DNA from: Rhizophagus sp. LPA8_4_AMF
Taxonomy: Eukaryota > Glomeromycota > Glomeromycetes > Glomerales > Glomeraceae
Direction: 5' to 3'
DNA: 28,971 nucleotides
Assembly: GCA_021464525.1 (NCBI GenBank)
Contig: JADRCO010000645.1
Coordinates: 1-28,971, forward strand
In this document: in pieces, positions 1 to 10,196 of the stretch
How positions within the stretch are numbered: position 1 is the first letter of the stretch
Layout of the letters: every line of letters begins with the position of its first letter
The notes under the pieces: generated by a model
The model's input: the letters and a program-made list of their open reading frames with translations, nothing else
Told to the model about the DNA's origin: nothing
Database searches by the model: none
Made by a program: the position numbers and the translations under genes

Positions 1-90
1 AAAAAGAAAAAAAAAAGAAAAATAAAAAAAAAAAAAAAAAAAAAAAAATCGTGAAAATAAATAAAAATTTTTTTTTTTTTAAAAAAAATT

Positions 91-197
91 GCCTCAGATC
101 GAATCTGAGGCATCTCAGGTGATCAATGTTTCACATCACGCACCTCACATGTCGATTTTAATCTGAGTTGCGTGAGCTGCAAGAATCGATCTGAGGC
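91..197. repeat. Small inverted-repeat element (MITE-like)
   Basis: Positions 91-103 (GCCTCAGATCGAA) recur as the reverse complement at 185-197 (ATCGATCTGAGGC), matching over 12 bases and framing a 107-bp unit. The left arm is itself a near-perfect palindrome (91-111, nine-base arms around CGA). Just outside the right arm the word AGGCACAACAGTTAC is repeated directly at 194-208 and 241-255. This could be a small non-autonomous DNA transposon or a simple hairpin; no target duplication bounds both ends. Confidence 0.4.
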
Positions 198-287
198 ACA
201 ACAGTTACTTATTTATTTTATTTCTGAAAGAGTAGTGACTAGGCACAACAGTTACATCTATCTGATCAATTTTTTTGGTAAACAAGA

Positions 288-640
288 TTCGATGTCATGT
301 GATTTTCTCTGATAATTTTCGGCCAAAATATTATTCTTAATTCTGGCCATAATTACAATGAGTTACTTTTTTATTACTACCTTTTTTTCCGCCCGATTCC
401 GATTTAAATACCTAAGATTCACACGATTTACTTGTGTTTTATAGATATCATTGTTAGCGATCTACAACTAAAATTCCTAGAACACTTCTATTGGAAATAC
501 TTTGACAAAAAAAATAATATTATCTATTTCTAGCATTTTATACCATTTATTTATTTATTTATTTATTTTTTTGATACAGAAACACCAATGAGAAAAAGGA
601 ACTTTGAAAGGCAGAGTTCAAAAAATTTTTGTGTATACAC
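288..640 (+). repeat. Dispersed degenerate repeat, copy A
   Basis: This copy contains the ordered words shared with the copies near 998, 2484 and 3154: ATGTCATGTGATTTT, GATAATTTTCGGC, GGCCATAATTACA, then ACACTTCTATTGG with TTTGACAAAA, and a tail like AATGAGAAAAAGGAACTTTGAAAGGCAG. Word order and spacing are kept although the sequence has drifted. An (ATTT)n tract sits inside it. No coding sequence or clear terminal repeats were seen, so class is unknown. Confidence 0.5.
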
Positions 641-997
641 ACTATTTTCTTTTTTAAACCCTCCTTGGAAAAAAGGAAAATCCGTGAAAAGAACAAATTT
701 ATTTAAAATAAATGTGCATTTACTTGAATTTTTTGTTGGTCATGTCGTGTGACCAAGATAGAGTAGTAACACTTGAATGATAATAAAGTTATTGATGTAG
801 CGCTAGGCATTTTTTATATTATTGCGAAAAATGGTCCAGTGCTTACATAAGCCGACTAAAAATTCACGTGAAATATAATTCAGTTTAAATTTTAATCTAT
901 ATGTTAATCGCTTATTAATTCACTTTTTTTCATACACATACTGTACGTTTGAGTTCTTTCATAGTAACCTATTCAGAGTAAATTTTTTCATTTGCTT

Positions 998-1275
998 ACA
1001 TGTCATGTGATTTTAAAGATAATTTTCGGCTAAAATTACGAATTATCTTTAATTTTAGCCATAATTACAGTAAGTAGTTTCCTCGTCGTTTGTCCATCAC
1101 CGCGAAATTGATCATCCAATTATTTACCTAAAACGAACAAGGAGTTCAACGCTAAAAATAGCAAGACACTTTTATTTGACAAAACAAGCAATATTAAAAG
1201 AAAAAATTACACAAAGAATTCAATGAAAAAAAAAAGAATTATGGAAGGCAGATTCTTTGACGATAGTTTACAGAA
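998..1275 (+). repeat. Dispersed degenerate repeat, copy B
   Basis: Begins with ATGTCATGTGATTTT and GATAATTTTCGGCTAAAAT, continues through TAGCCATAATTACAG, AACGCTAAAAATA and ACACTTTTATTTGACAAAA, and ends with AAGAATTATGGAAGGCAGA. It is the cleanest copy and defines a unit of about 280 bp. Its head matches copy A and its tail matches copy C. Confidence 0.55.
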
Positions 1276-2483
1276 TTTTTAATTTATGTTGATAATCATT
1301 TTAATTTTTACTTTTTTTGGCCCTTAAGTAAACTTATAGATCGAGCAAAATTATATATTTACATTTTTAAAAAATTTTCTTTAATAATTTATTAAAATAA
1401 TTGAATTATGTAAATTATTGATCTATGACATCAATGGGTTAAAAGATTAATTTCAAAATCGATCCCTTAGACCCATTGCAAATTATATTAAAAGATGAGG
1501 CCTTTGTTCGTGAACTCTTTTATTCGCCTTGTGCAAGTCAAAACTTACCTTTATATCTATCATAAATCGTTAATCAATTGAGTCTGTTCACGCACAGTCC
1601 ACTTTTTACGTATGCTCATCGTCCCTGTTTTCTGATTCATAGATGTCCATGATCAAAGTTTACTATACTTGATTTTCGTAGTCTTTGTAAATCATAACCA
1701 ATACACATTGAAATCACTCGCCCGATTTTCGTCACATGCCTCGAAGCCTGGTGCATTGTCGTATCAAAAATTCGAAGGTGCGTTATAACGTAATCTATAA
1801 TATAACTAAAAGTGTTGGAAACATTTACATTCTCAAAATTTTGCCGACCTTCGGATCATACTTTCATATAACAAATAACTCTAGCACTGTTGCCTCTTTT
1901 TCTTTATGTGTGTAACTTTAAATTTGAACTGTTTGAAAATCATCTATCACATCGCATTTACTGAGATTCTTTGAATGATGGTAATGCAGAATTTCGCTTA
2001 GATAAGGAAAGTAATCATAGAAATATAGTATAGAAATATATGCATAGACAACTCTAAGTGAAAGGAATTAGCGAGAAATCAATTTTGTGATAACGTTACA
2101 GTAAACGGCAATTCAAGTTTGATTTCAGACGCAGAATGCTAAAGGGCCAATCGTGACAACAGACCAGATATCATAGCGATTGTATCTTAATTCCATGGTC
2201 AGTACGCGAAAAAAATGATTAATACGGTTTTATCATTACTCATTAGGCTGTGATTCTCCGATTCCCAGGGTAATTTTTTTCGTGATATTTTGAACGAAAA
2301 GTTGCGACAAAAATATGATAAATGAAAATCTTAAATTTTATTTAACCAATACTTTATTCGCTAAGTTACAATTATTATTAGTAAGTTACTTAGAGAATCG
2401 GCTAGTTGTAATTTTGGCAAAGTTTATAATTTCTAATTATCGCTATCATTATATTAGTAATATATTTTTATATAATTAAAGCT

Positions 2484-2740
2484 TTTTATAATTTTCGGCT
2501 AAAAAGTATTTAATTACAGTACCATCTAATATTAACAATTTAGTCATGATGCACAAGACGAAGATCCCGTTAATGAAAAACTTGTATTGGAAATAGTATG
2601 ACAAAATAAACAAATAAGCGATCTTTCAACTTTTTTAAATATCATATAACTTAATATAGTTTATTTATTTGTTTTAATACAACAACGCTAATGAAAAAAG
2701 AATTATGGAAGACAGATTCTCAAAGATAATACATATTGCT
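2484..2740 (+). repeat. Dispersed degenerate repeat, copy C
   Basis: Shares ATAATTTTCGGCTAAAA at the head, TTGGAAATAGTATGACAAAA in the middle (also in copy A), and ACAACGCTAATGAAAAAAGA with ATTATGGAAGACAGATTCT at the tail (also in copy B). The outermost head words are missing, so it is a partial or more diverged copy. Confidence 0.5.
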
Positions 2741-2894
2741 CATTAACTGGCGGGGAATTCTTGTCCGATTACGCAATACGTATTATGAATTAATTTAATC
2801 TGCACGCAAATTATTAATATTATTAACGGATATACAACGTTTATTTACAGTGTTTATTTTAATTAATAATTATACATTGAGGTTCTATTCTTAG

Positions 2895-3110
2895 TTTTAG
2901 AGAGACTCCCTAATTTAATTTGAGCCAGAGATTTTATGTTCTGCCCATAACTTCTGCCAATTTTATCCATATTCCAAGAATGTATTTGTTCTTAAATCTG
3001 CAGCTTTTTGATATAATTCGAACTTTTTGCTTACTAATATTTAGTTCCGGTTCCATTATAAATGAGTATATTCATGTTCTTGACTTATCAGTACCTATAC
3101 CGATACATTT
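2895..3110 (-). pseudogene. Relic of a Sel1-repeat gene (antisense fragment)
   Basis: Read on the minus strand, about 3060-2975 encodes the remains of a Sel1 repeat: a YNGTGT-like stretch, then SKQK, then FELYQKAADL after a frame change. The plus-strand text around 3000-3055 matches the coding DNA of the intact kinase-Sel1 gene at 3928-3985 nearly base for base. Beyond the YQKAA core, further bases still align with the AQYNLARMYKIGEG repeat but are broken by stops. No kinase exons accompany it. It lies downstream of, and on the same strand as, the 3735-5999 gene, so it is either a displaced tail of that array or all that is left of another paralogue. A plus-strand frame over the same bases is antisense noise. 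Confidence 0.7.
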
Positions 3111-3153
3111 AAGATTTATCTTATTTATTTACAGATACCATCACGACGCTTAA

Positions 3154-3734
3154 GTCGGGAATTCCGATAGGTGCACAAGTGCACAACGCTAAAAATATCG
3201 TTATTTCATAACACTTTTGTTTGACAAAACTAGTCTTTTTTTTTTTTTAAAAAAAAAAAATATTGTACACTTTATTTATATTTATTTATATTTATTATTA
3301 AAAATAATACACAAGAACGCCGGTGTAAAAAATAATTGTGATCGAATTTATAAGATTTTCTATTTGTATGCATCTTGTGTGACTTGTTGATTTCCGACCA
3401 AATCACAATAAATGTTCGTGATAATAGCATATAATGAAGAAATTATTAGATTATCACATATATCTAATGTTCCGCCGATAATACTGTCAAATATAACTCA
3501 ATGTCATCACGTAACGTTCAGGAAGTACGTAAACTTATCGTCCGGAGCAAAGCATAGGACTATCTCTGGAGACACAACAGATAACTAAATTTCCTGCTAA
3601 GCGTCCTTCCACAAAAATCACTTTTTTTGAACGCAGTCACGTGCATATTGCGGCAATTCAGCAGTTTTGCGACGGGACACTAATAAAAAGTTATAATACA
3701 CTATTTTTTTTTTAAAACATTAATTATTTTTATT
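3154..3734. other. Intergenic stretch with a partial dispersed-repeat copy
   Basis: About 3180-3232 carries the words CACAACGCTAAAAATA and ACACTTTTGTTTGACAAAAC of the dispersed repeat found at 288, 998 and 2484 (copy D, partial). It is followed by a T-run/A-run palindrome (about 3236-3262) and A+T-rich spacer. Nothing else was recognised up to the stop codon of the kinase-Sel1 gene. Confidence 0.45.
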
Positions 3735-5999
3735 TTAATTAATTTTACATGAATCCTTTTTTTCGTTCTTTGTTTTTGAAATTCTTTTTAATTTATTTTG
3801 AGCCTTTTTGTTTCCATTTTCATAAGATTTTCTATACCAATGAATTGTTTTACCAATATCTTCTGTAATTCCTTCCCCAATTTTATACATTCTTGCAAGG
3901 TTATATTGAGCCACATTATTCTCCAAATTTGCAGCTTTTTGATATAATTCGAATGCTTTTTGCTTATTAACACTAATTCCAATTCCATTATCATAACAAT
4001 ATCCTAACATTAATATTCCGCCTGAATATCCTCTTTCCGCTGATTGCCCAAACAGTTCAAAAGCTTTTATATAATCTTTACTAATACCATTCCCATTTAG
4101 ATATGAAAGGCCAAGATTATATTTAGCCATAATATTTCCATTATCTGCAGCTTTTGTGTACCAATTTACAGCCATTTTTGAATTTTTTTTAACGCCTATT
4201 CCGTTAAAATAACAAGAACCAATGCTCATTTGTCCTGCCGCAAAATTTTTATTGGCTGATTTTTCAATAAATTTAAATGCCAATTTTTCATTTTTGTTTG
4301 TTCCATATCCATGTAAATAACATAAACCAATACAATATGATGCTAATATAAAATCTTTCAATAAGAAGTTGGTAAAACAATCAAATGCTTTTTTATAATT
4401 TACGCTTGTTCCAATTCCTAGAGAATTGAAATATCCAAGTAAAAATATGGAATTCGGATTATTTTGATTACTTAACAAAAAATTATATGCTTCTCCGAGA
4501 TTTATATAATATCCATCAAAATAATTAAGAATATATTGTTTTCTCAATTTTGGTTCTTTTCCTTCATTTACTATTTCAGCGATAAATTCTATTATTTTAT
4601 TGATATCTTCGGAAAAATTGGTTGGCATCGTAGTCTCTATTTCTCCTGTATTCAAATTATTAAAATTTTCAATAAAATTAGATAATTCTCCAGGTAATGA
4701 ATTAATCCTGGTCAAAGAACCACTCGAACTAAAGACACAGATTGATTCATGATCATCCATTTGATAATGTTCAGTTATTTCAGTTATTACATCTGTTTTT
4801 GTAATTATCGCATTTAATCTGTCTACTACTTGATTTATAGTTGGACGATTATCTGGATTTTCATGCCAACACTCTAAAGATATATAATATTTATAATTAG
4901 AAAACGTATTACTAATTGTAAAAATTAAATTTACCTACCAGTATAAATTTTCACATAATCCACGGGTGTACCAGGAATGGGTTTTTCTCTACGACCTTGT
5001 AAAATTTCTATAGCTAAATCAAGATCATAACGTTCACCTTGGACATAAAAAGGTTGTTGACCGCTAGATATCTCCCAAAACAATACACCGATACTATAAA
5101 CATCACTCATTTTATTTAGTGAGTTATCATTTTTTTGTTTACCAAATCTTATTGGGTCAACGTAAGGAATCATACCAAATAAAGTTGATTGATTTTTAGA
5201 TGTTTCCTCAATTCTTTTAGACAGTCCAAAATCAGCCAATTTGATGGTTTTTTGATGAACCAATACATTGCCAGAATGCTGTTAAAATAAAATATTATAA
5301 GAATAATAATAATTATAATAAAGTTAATTTTAATTAAAATAAATTACCAAATCACGATGCACAATTTCTTCATTATGCAAACATGATACTGCAGAAGCCA
5401 ATTGGTACGCCAATTTGCATTTGTCATCCCAAGTAAGAGTGTTGAAGTTTTTCTTCAAATAGTTTCGAAGGGAACCATCATTAGCATATTCCATTACCAA
5501 CATGTAATTTTTTAATTGAGCTGTATTACTTCCTAGTGAATAAAGGTTTATTAATATTTTTGTAAAGTTAAACGATATTATTATTGGATATTTTATCTTA
5601 CCTGACTCAAGTTTCGTAAGTCCATAAAATTTAATCACATTATCATGAAATTGTATATCTCGTTGTAGTTTTAGCTAGAATTATTTAATATTCATATAAA
5701 TAATAAATTCATTAATAATATTAAAAATATTTATTATAATTTACCTCGTGAACTATTTCTTTTATGGTGACGTTATCTAAATTATAAAAAGATTTCAACG
5801 CTAAGAATTTATCCGAATTTTTCCATTTCACACGATAAACCTTTCCGAATCCTCCAGAACCAACTTCTTGAATATTGCTGAAATATTCATATTCATAATA
5901 CTTAAAGTATTCTTTGTCAATAGCTTCTTCAATCCATTTAGCGAATTCATTTTGATTTTTAGTAATTTCCGTATCGTTTATTTCGGTATCATTAGACAT
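3735..5999 (-). CDS. TKL-type protein kinase fused to Sel1 repeats (663 aa), paralogue 1
   Basis: Five exons on the minus strand: 5999-5745, 5674-5602, 5532-5348, 5278-4939 and 4873-3735. All introns are GT-AG, 65-70 bp, and the joined frame is open to a TAA. The kinase domain covers about residues 40-310. Glycine loop GSGGFG is at 47-52, ATP lysine K69, helix-C Glu E85, catalytic HRDL 168-171 with HSGN following, and DFG 187-189. The activation segment ends in PYVDP rather than APE. An Asn/Thr/Ser-rich linker leads to about six 36-residue Sel1 repeats (residues 426-641) plus a partial seventh. Every catalytic residue is present, so it is probably an active Ser/Thr or dual-specificity kinase. 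Sel1 solenoids generally bind other proteins, so the tail is probably a scaffold; that role is inference. The C-terminal exon is open upstream of its first ATG, which supports the fusion. Three further paralogues lie on the other strand. No signal peptide or membrane segment was seen, so it is likely cytosolic. Confidence 0.92.
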
Positions 6000-6466
6000 A
6001 ACGGAAAACTATTTTATTTTATTTACGTAAAGATAATAATTCTTAAATAAAAATTTATTTGTGTTGAGTTATGCAAATAATCATGTGGTTTGTCAAGGTT
6101 TATTTAAGTGGTTCAGAAATACAAGTACAAATTAAAAAAAAAAGTTTATTTTTAGTATTATAGTTTTGTTTATCTAATATGTAACAGTAAGTGTACAAAT
6201 ATTGTTTACGCCATTCAACAAAAAAAAACCAAATTTATTGGACGATCTTATTCTACCCTATATAATCACATTTTTATATTGTGATTATATAAAGGGGGTT
6301 TTCATACGAGTTGGTCAGACGGCGTTTTTAAGTCAATATGTTAAAACAAGTTATAATCAATTAATTTTTACGAATTACGATATAATATTTATTACGTGTA
6401 TAGAAAATTATTTATATGGAATATATATTTGGTATATAAAGAAAAGAAAATAAAGAATTCATAATT
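6000..6466. other. Intergenic stretch between kinase-Sel1 and kelch genes, with a hairpin
   Basis: This is the 5' flank of the kinase gene and the 3' flank of the kelch gene. Its one striking element is an inverted repeat: CCCTATATAATCACA at 6256-6270 pairs with TGTGATTATATAAAGGG at 6280-6296, with two unpaired bases and a nine-base loop. The open frame on the plus strand here has no ATG start and no recognisable motif and is treated as chance. Confidence 0.5.
6256..6296. repeat. Strong A+T-rich hairpin
   Basis: Fifteen-base arms (6256-6270 and 6280-6296, two-base bulge) around a nine-base loop would form a stable stem in DNA or RNA. It could be a tiny MITE footprint or a structure in the 3' untranslated region of the kelch transcript, whose stop codon is about 170 bp away. 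The function is unknown. Confidence 0.45.
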
Positions 6467-7873
6467 TTAATTAAAATCATCAACCGCAATTTTAGACCGT
6501 TCTCGTTGGTTGTTCCTTTTTCTTTTTTTATAAAATCTATAACTAAAGAAACTTACTAATATACTAAAAATAACCGCTCCAAAAGAGATACTAACGACAA
6601 AAATTTTATTAACATGGCTACCGTTTCCGATTGATTTAATTGGTTTGAAATCTGTTACCCATCTATAAGTTGTTGTATCAAGTAAATATATTTCTGAATC
6701 AGGTAGATTATCATCATTTAGTATACCAAAGGCAACAATCATAAAATTATCATAAAAACAAGCAGTATGATAGGACTTCGATTTCGGTTTATCCTTAACT
6801 TCTGGTATCGACCATTCATATATTGTTGTATCTAACACTGCTAAATCATTCGCGGATAAAATGTTTTTTTCACCGCCATATACAATTATTCTTCCGTCTG
6901 GTGCTATTTATAAAAAGGTTTAATTTGTTACTTTACGTAAAATATTGATTATAATGTTGATTAAAATTTACCTAGAATTGCTGAGAAACCTGATCTATAC
7001 GCTACACTTTCACCTTTAGTTCGCTAAACAAATAAAAATATAGTTTAATTAAACAATATAAATAAAACGAATTGTAATTGTAATCATATATACCATTACA
7101 TCCCATTCATTGGAATTTATATTATATCGTGTTATCTTTTAAAAAAAAATAATCAAATAAATAAATGCGTATTACTTCAAAAACACGCACAACTTGCTTA
7201 TTACACATACATTTCTCAGAAAAGTGTCACTATTGTCAGTACTACTACTAAATCCACCAATATACAAGATATATCCATCTGGCAATAAAATAGTGGAAAA
7301 ACAACAGATTGACAGAGGAGCAGACGCAATTTGTTGCCAACTTAATTGATTATTATTGGTATCAAATATCCACATGTCATTAAGAAGCTCGTTTGCATCA
7401 TTACTGCCACCAAAATAATAAATTTTTCCTGTAGGAGAATTAGCGACACCATTTTGTATTCTATGTACTGGTGAAGTAGTTCCGGCTATAAAAGGGTTTT
7501 CCCATTTATCCGAATTAATACTATATTGATAAACAAGACTTTTATTATCACTAATCATAAGACAACCAAATAGATATATCATGTTGTTTGTTGTAGCTGT
7601 TTTACACCATGCATTTGGTGTTAATCCTTTATCGTTTAATTGTTTGTATTGAAGCGTGTCCATGTTCTTCGTTGAAAAAGGAATAGAGAGGTCAAGATAA
7701 AAGAAATCTGATTGCGATTTACCTAGACGATTAAAACCGCCTATGATGTACCATTTTGAACCAATTAATATTGATGCATGTCGAAAACTTGACTGTGGAT
7801 TATACATAGTATATATTAAGGATACTTTATATAATAACATAAATATTAGAAAATAATTATGAAATTTAATCAT
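6467..7873 (-). CDS. Kelch-repeat protein with signal peptide and C-terminal membrane anchor (397 aa)
   Basis: Four minus-strand exons: 7873-7211, 7135-7094, 7023-6972 and 6903-6467. Introns are GT-AG, 68-75 bp, and exon sums keep the frame. The N-terminus (residues 1-22) is a hydrophobic signal peptide. Kelch blades are marked by diglycine turns: WYIIGGF near 41-47, KIYYFGG near 150, YILYIGG near 203 and RIIVYGG near 257. A weaker blade (YHTACFYDNFMIVAFG) follows at about 297-312. A single hydrophobic helix at about 353-375 precedes a strongly basic tail (YKKRKRNNQRERSK). This predicts a type I membrane protein with an extracellular beta-propeller and a short cytosolic tail. Such proteins are often annotated as galactose-oxidase-like, but I see no oxidase catalytic features, so a binding or surface role is more likely. 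It is divergent from the secreted lectin-like gene at 8206. Alternative splicing of the 42-bp exon 2 would keep the frame. Confidence 0.85.
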
Positions 7874-8205
7874 TTTTGGTTATCTAATAGTTTAAAACAT
7901 CGTAATGAGAAAATATCTTACACCTTATCGTTAATTTATAATGTATCATTGTGTATCATCGGGATCATCCGCGAGATTTATAAAATATGGCACGCCGGCT
8001 TGGACACAAAAAAACTTAAATAAGGAAAATAAGGAGAAGTTAAATTTTTCGTAATTAACTGATCAACATTGTATACGGTGATAATGATTATCAGCTATAA
8101 AATGAAGCATGCAACTTTACATATCATCATTCCCGCTTTTTGTAATTGGCTTAGTTTTGAACACTTCTTAAGTTCATTATAGCGTTTATTATTTCTTTAT
8201 CTGAT
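7874..8205. promoter_or_regulatory. Shared bidirectional promoter region, kelch and lectin-like genes
   Basis: The 332 bp between the two divergent start codons must hold both promoters. A TATA-like word faces each gene at nearly equal distance: TATAAAA at 8096-8102 (+), about 105 bp before the ATG at 8206, and TATAAAT at 7982-7976 (-), about 105 bp before the ATG at 7873. Between the ATG at 7873 and the leftward TATA word, TGTATCAT is repeated with a 10-bp period (7942-7949, 7952-7959). Transcription starts are not known, so these sites are candidates. Confidence 0.45.
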
Positions 8206-9189
8206 ATGTCAAAAAATATTCTTCTTCTTTTTCGACTATTTGTATTCCTAAACTGCGTTTTTCAAATTTTTGGTCAGACTTCTTATGATTTACCCGGTAA
8301 ATTGAGAAAGCTACAATTTTGTTTTATCTCATCTAGACTAAATAATTTCTTTATTCTCTTATTAGCGGGATGGTTTGGCGAAGGCGTTCAACATTATGAC
8401 ATAGGGGTCGATTATGCGACATTTCATGAGAAAGCTGTAAGAAAATTTTTAAATTTTTGTTATTCAAAAAGTATAAAAAAAAAACCTGTTTTAAAGTTTT
8501 CATGTTAACAAGAGCTCTTATTTCTAATAGCCCAGTGGTTTTTTAAAATCACGTCCAAACATTAGTAATTTGGAACCAAAGGTGCATGGTATTCTGGCGC
8601 AAAAATTTTTTCCTAGAGATTATTTAGGAAAACAAGTTCGATTGACATGTTTCATAAAATATAGTGTAAGAATTTATTAATGGCTTTTCAAAAAAAAAAA
8701 AAGAACGCTAAATGTCTTGTCTTTTTTGTTTTCAGAATGTCTCAAGATCGATGGGTTTGTATGCACATGTTTTTAGCGTAAATGGCGGTTATGATAATAC
8801 GTACAATAAAAACGTCATAATCAATGGTAATGTTCAATAATTATTTTCTAATTATTTGTTGTATAAGATTTATCGGGACATTTATTTACAGGTATTGGAA
8901 ATTGGGCAAAACATGAAAGTGTTGTAAATGTTCCTGAAGACACTCTCTCAATGATTTTTGGTGTTATACTAAATGGTAAATATTTCCTTATCTAGGCTTT
9001 CTTTGAACACAAAATAGTTATTAAAATTATCGATATTTCATCTTTTTAGGTGAAGGAACTGTTTGGCTCGACAATTGCAATTTTGAAACCGTAGAGGATG
9101 AGTCAGTGGTTTTTCCCGTTCCCGAATCTGCACCTAATATTAATAATATTGGATTACTTCCTTATCCAATACATCTTGATTTCCAATGA
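8206..9189 (+). CDS. Secreted beta-sandwich (lectin-like) protein of bacterial-type family (203 aa)
   Basis: Six exons: 8206-8296, 8366-8436, 8531-8665, 8736-8826, 8892-8975 and 9050-9189. All introns are GT-AG, 65-94 bp, and the joined frame runs to TGA at 9187-9189. Residues 1-24 form a signal peptide ending near FGQ. The mature part carries, in order, AGWF near 31, YDIGVD near 40, KSRPN, then GKQVRLTCFIK, WAKHESVVNVPEDT, and FGVILNGEGTVWLDNCNFE. From memory this pattern (GWF...YE.GVD...G+.VRLS...W..YE...DVPED...I.FG+LL.G.G.VW.DD..FE) belongs to a domain common in bacteria, often as a free-standing or regulator-linked beta-sandwich resembling carbohydrate-binding modules. The ligand is unknown. 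Secretion plus small size make it a candidate cell-wall or host-interface protein. Five introns argue against recent transfer or contamination. Splice joins inside conserved blocks support the model. Confidence 0.82.
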
Positions 9190-10196
9190 CAATTGCATTA
9201 ACTTATTCTACATTTATCAGACTGCGTATTTATTACTAAATTTTCGTGCATTTAAAATAAATATTGAAAATAATATCCCAATATTTAATAATAATTTTAC
9301 GTTAACCATATAGGGATGCATAAAACAATTATTATTCTTCTTGTTTTTGTTTTAAAAAACTTTTCATTTATGTATAAACTTGATGCTACACTAGTTCGCT
9401 GGTTCATTATCCAATATTTCAAGTCTGATTTTATTTAAAATAGAAAAGTAGGTATTCTGGTTCTTCCAATTATGAGTACTATTTTCAAGTCACACGTGCT
9501 TTCAATAATTATTGTGCAAATATCTCCTTGTAGAGAATTAAATATAAACAGTAACGCTCGTCTGACTCATTTTAAATCGGGTTGAGATTAATAATTTTAG
9601 TGGGTTATGGTCATAATATTATCGTAATCTTGAAATGCATAAAAACATAACTTACAAATCATACTTCATAAAATATAATTATTTGATTAAAATAACTCAA
9701 AATATGCTATCCTGCAAGAATGCAAGAATTCATTATTTCATTTGTCGTTTATGATACAGTATATCAGTTGTATAACGACTTTCAGTACAAATCCATTACC
9801 CCAACCTCGATTGCGGGAAGGATAAGGGAGTGCCTATATCAATAGACTTCCGGAAATATATTGATCATATGATAGAAATAGTTGTCTTAGACTTTTACTT
9901 TATCTAACATCTTACTATCTGAAGAATGCTTAAAAAGTCATTTAATGTCCGCGGATGCTCTATCAATACCAGCAATAACAAAGGATTTATTATATAAAAT
10001 TATAATCTTACTTTATAATACATATTAGTTATACCGATTCTTAAAAATTAAAGAGGTTCGTAATCCTCAAAAGATTTATTTTATGCAGTGCTAGAAGATA
10101 GTAAAATTTAAATTATATATAAAAAATAGAATCTTCTAATTTCTCAGTAATATAAAATTGACTTTTTTAGACCTTAATCCTAACATTCCCCCCTCA
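9190..10196. other. Intergenic stretch between convergent genes
   Basis: About 1 kb separating the 3' ends of the lectin-like gene (+) and the aminotransferase gene (-). It is A+T-rich. I found no spliceable coding frame, inverted repeat or transposon motif. It must contain the polyadenylation signals of both genes, but no single site stands out. Confidence 0.5.

Larger units (their letters stand above)
1..2894. other. Gene-free A+T-rich intergenic stretch with decayed repeats
   Basis: No reading frame with spliceable structure or a recognisable protein motif was found on either strand. It opens with poly-A/poly-T tracts (1-90), carries a short inverted repeat (91-197), an (ATTT)n microsatellite near 545-571, and three degenerate copies of a dispersed repeat (about 288-640, 998-1275 and 2484-2740), listed separately. 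The rest, including 1480-1800 which is slightly less A+T-rich, showed nothing I could assign. Confidence 0.6.

Noticed and set aside
2920-3153. Plus-strand open frame of 77 codons
   Set aside because: It is the antisense of a Sel1 relic; the homology to the kinase-Sel1 gene is on the minus strand and the plus frame has a non-ATG start.
6202-6453. Plus-strand open frame of 83 codons near the kelch gene
   Set aside because: Starts at TTG, contains the hairpin at 6256-6296, and shows no motif; judged chance.
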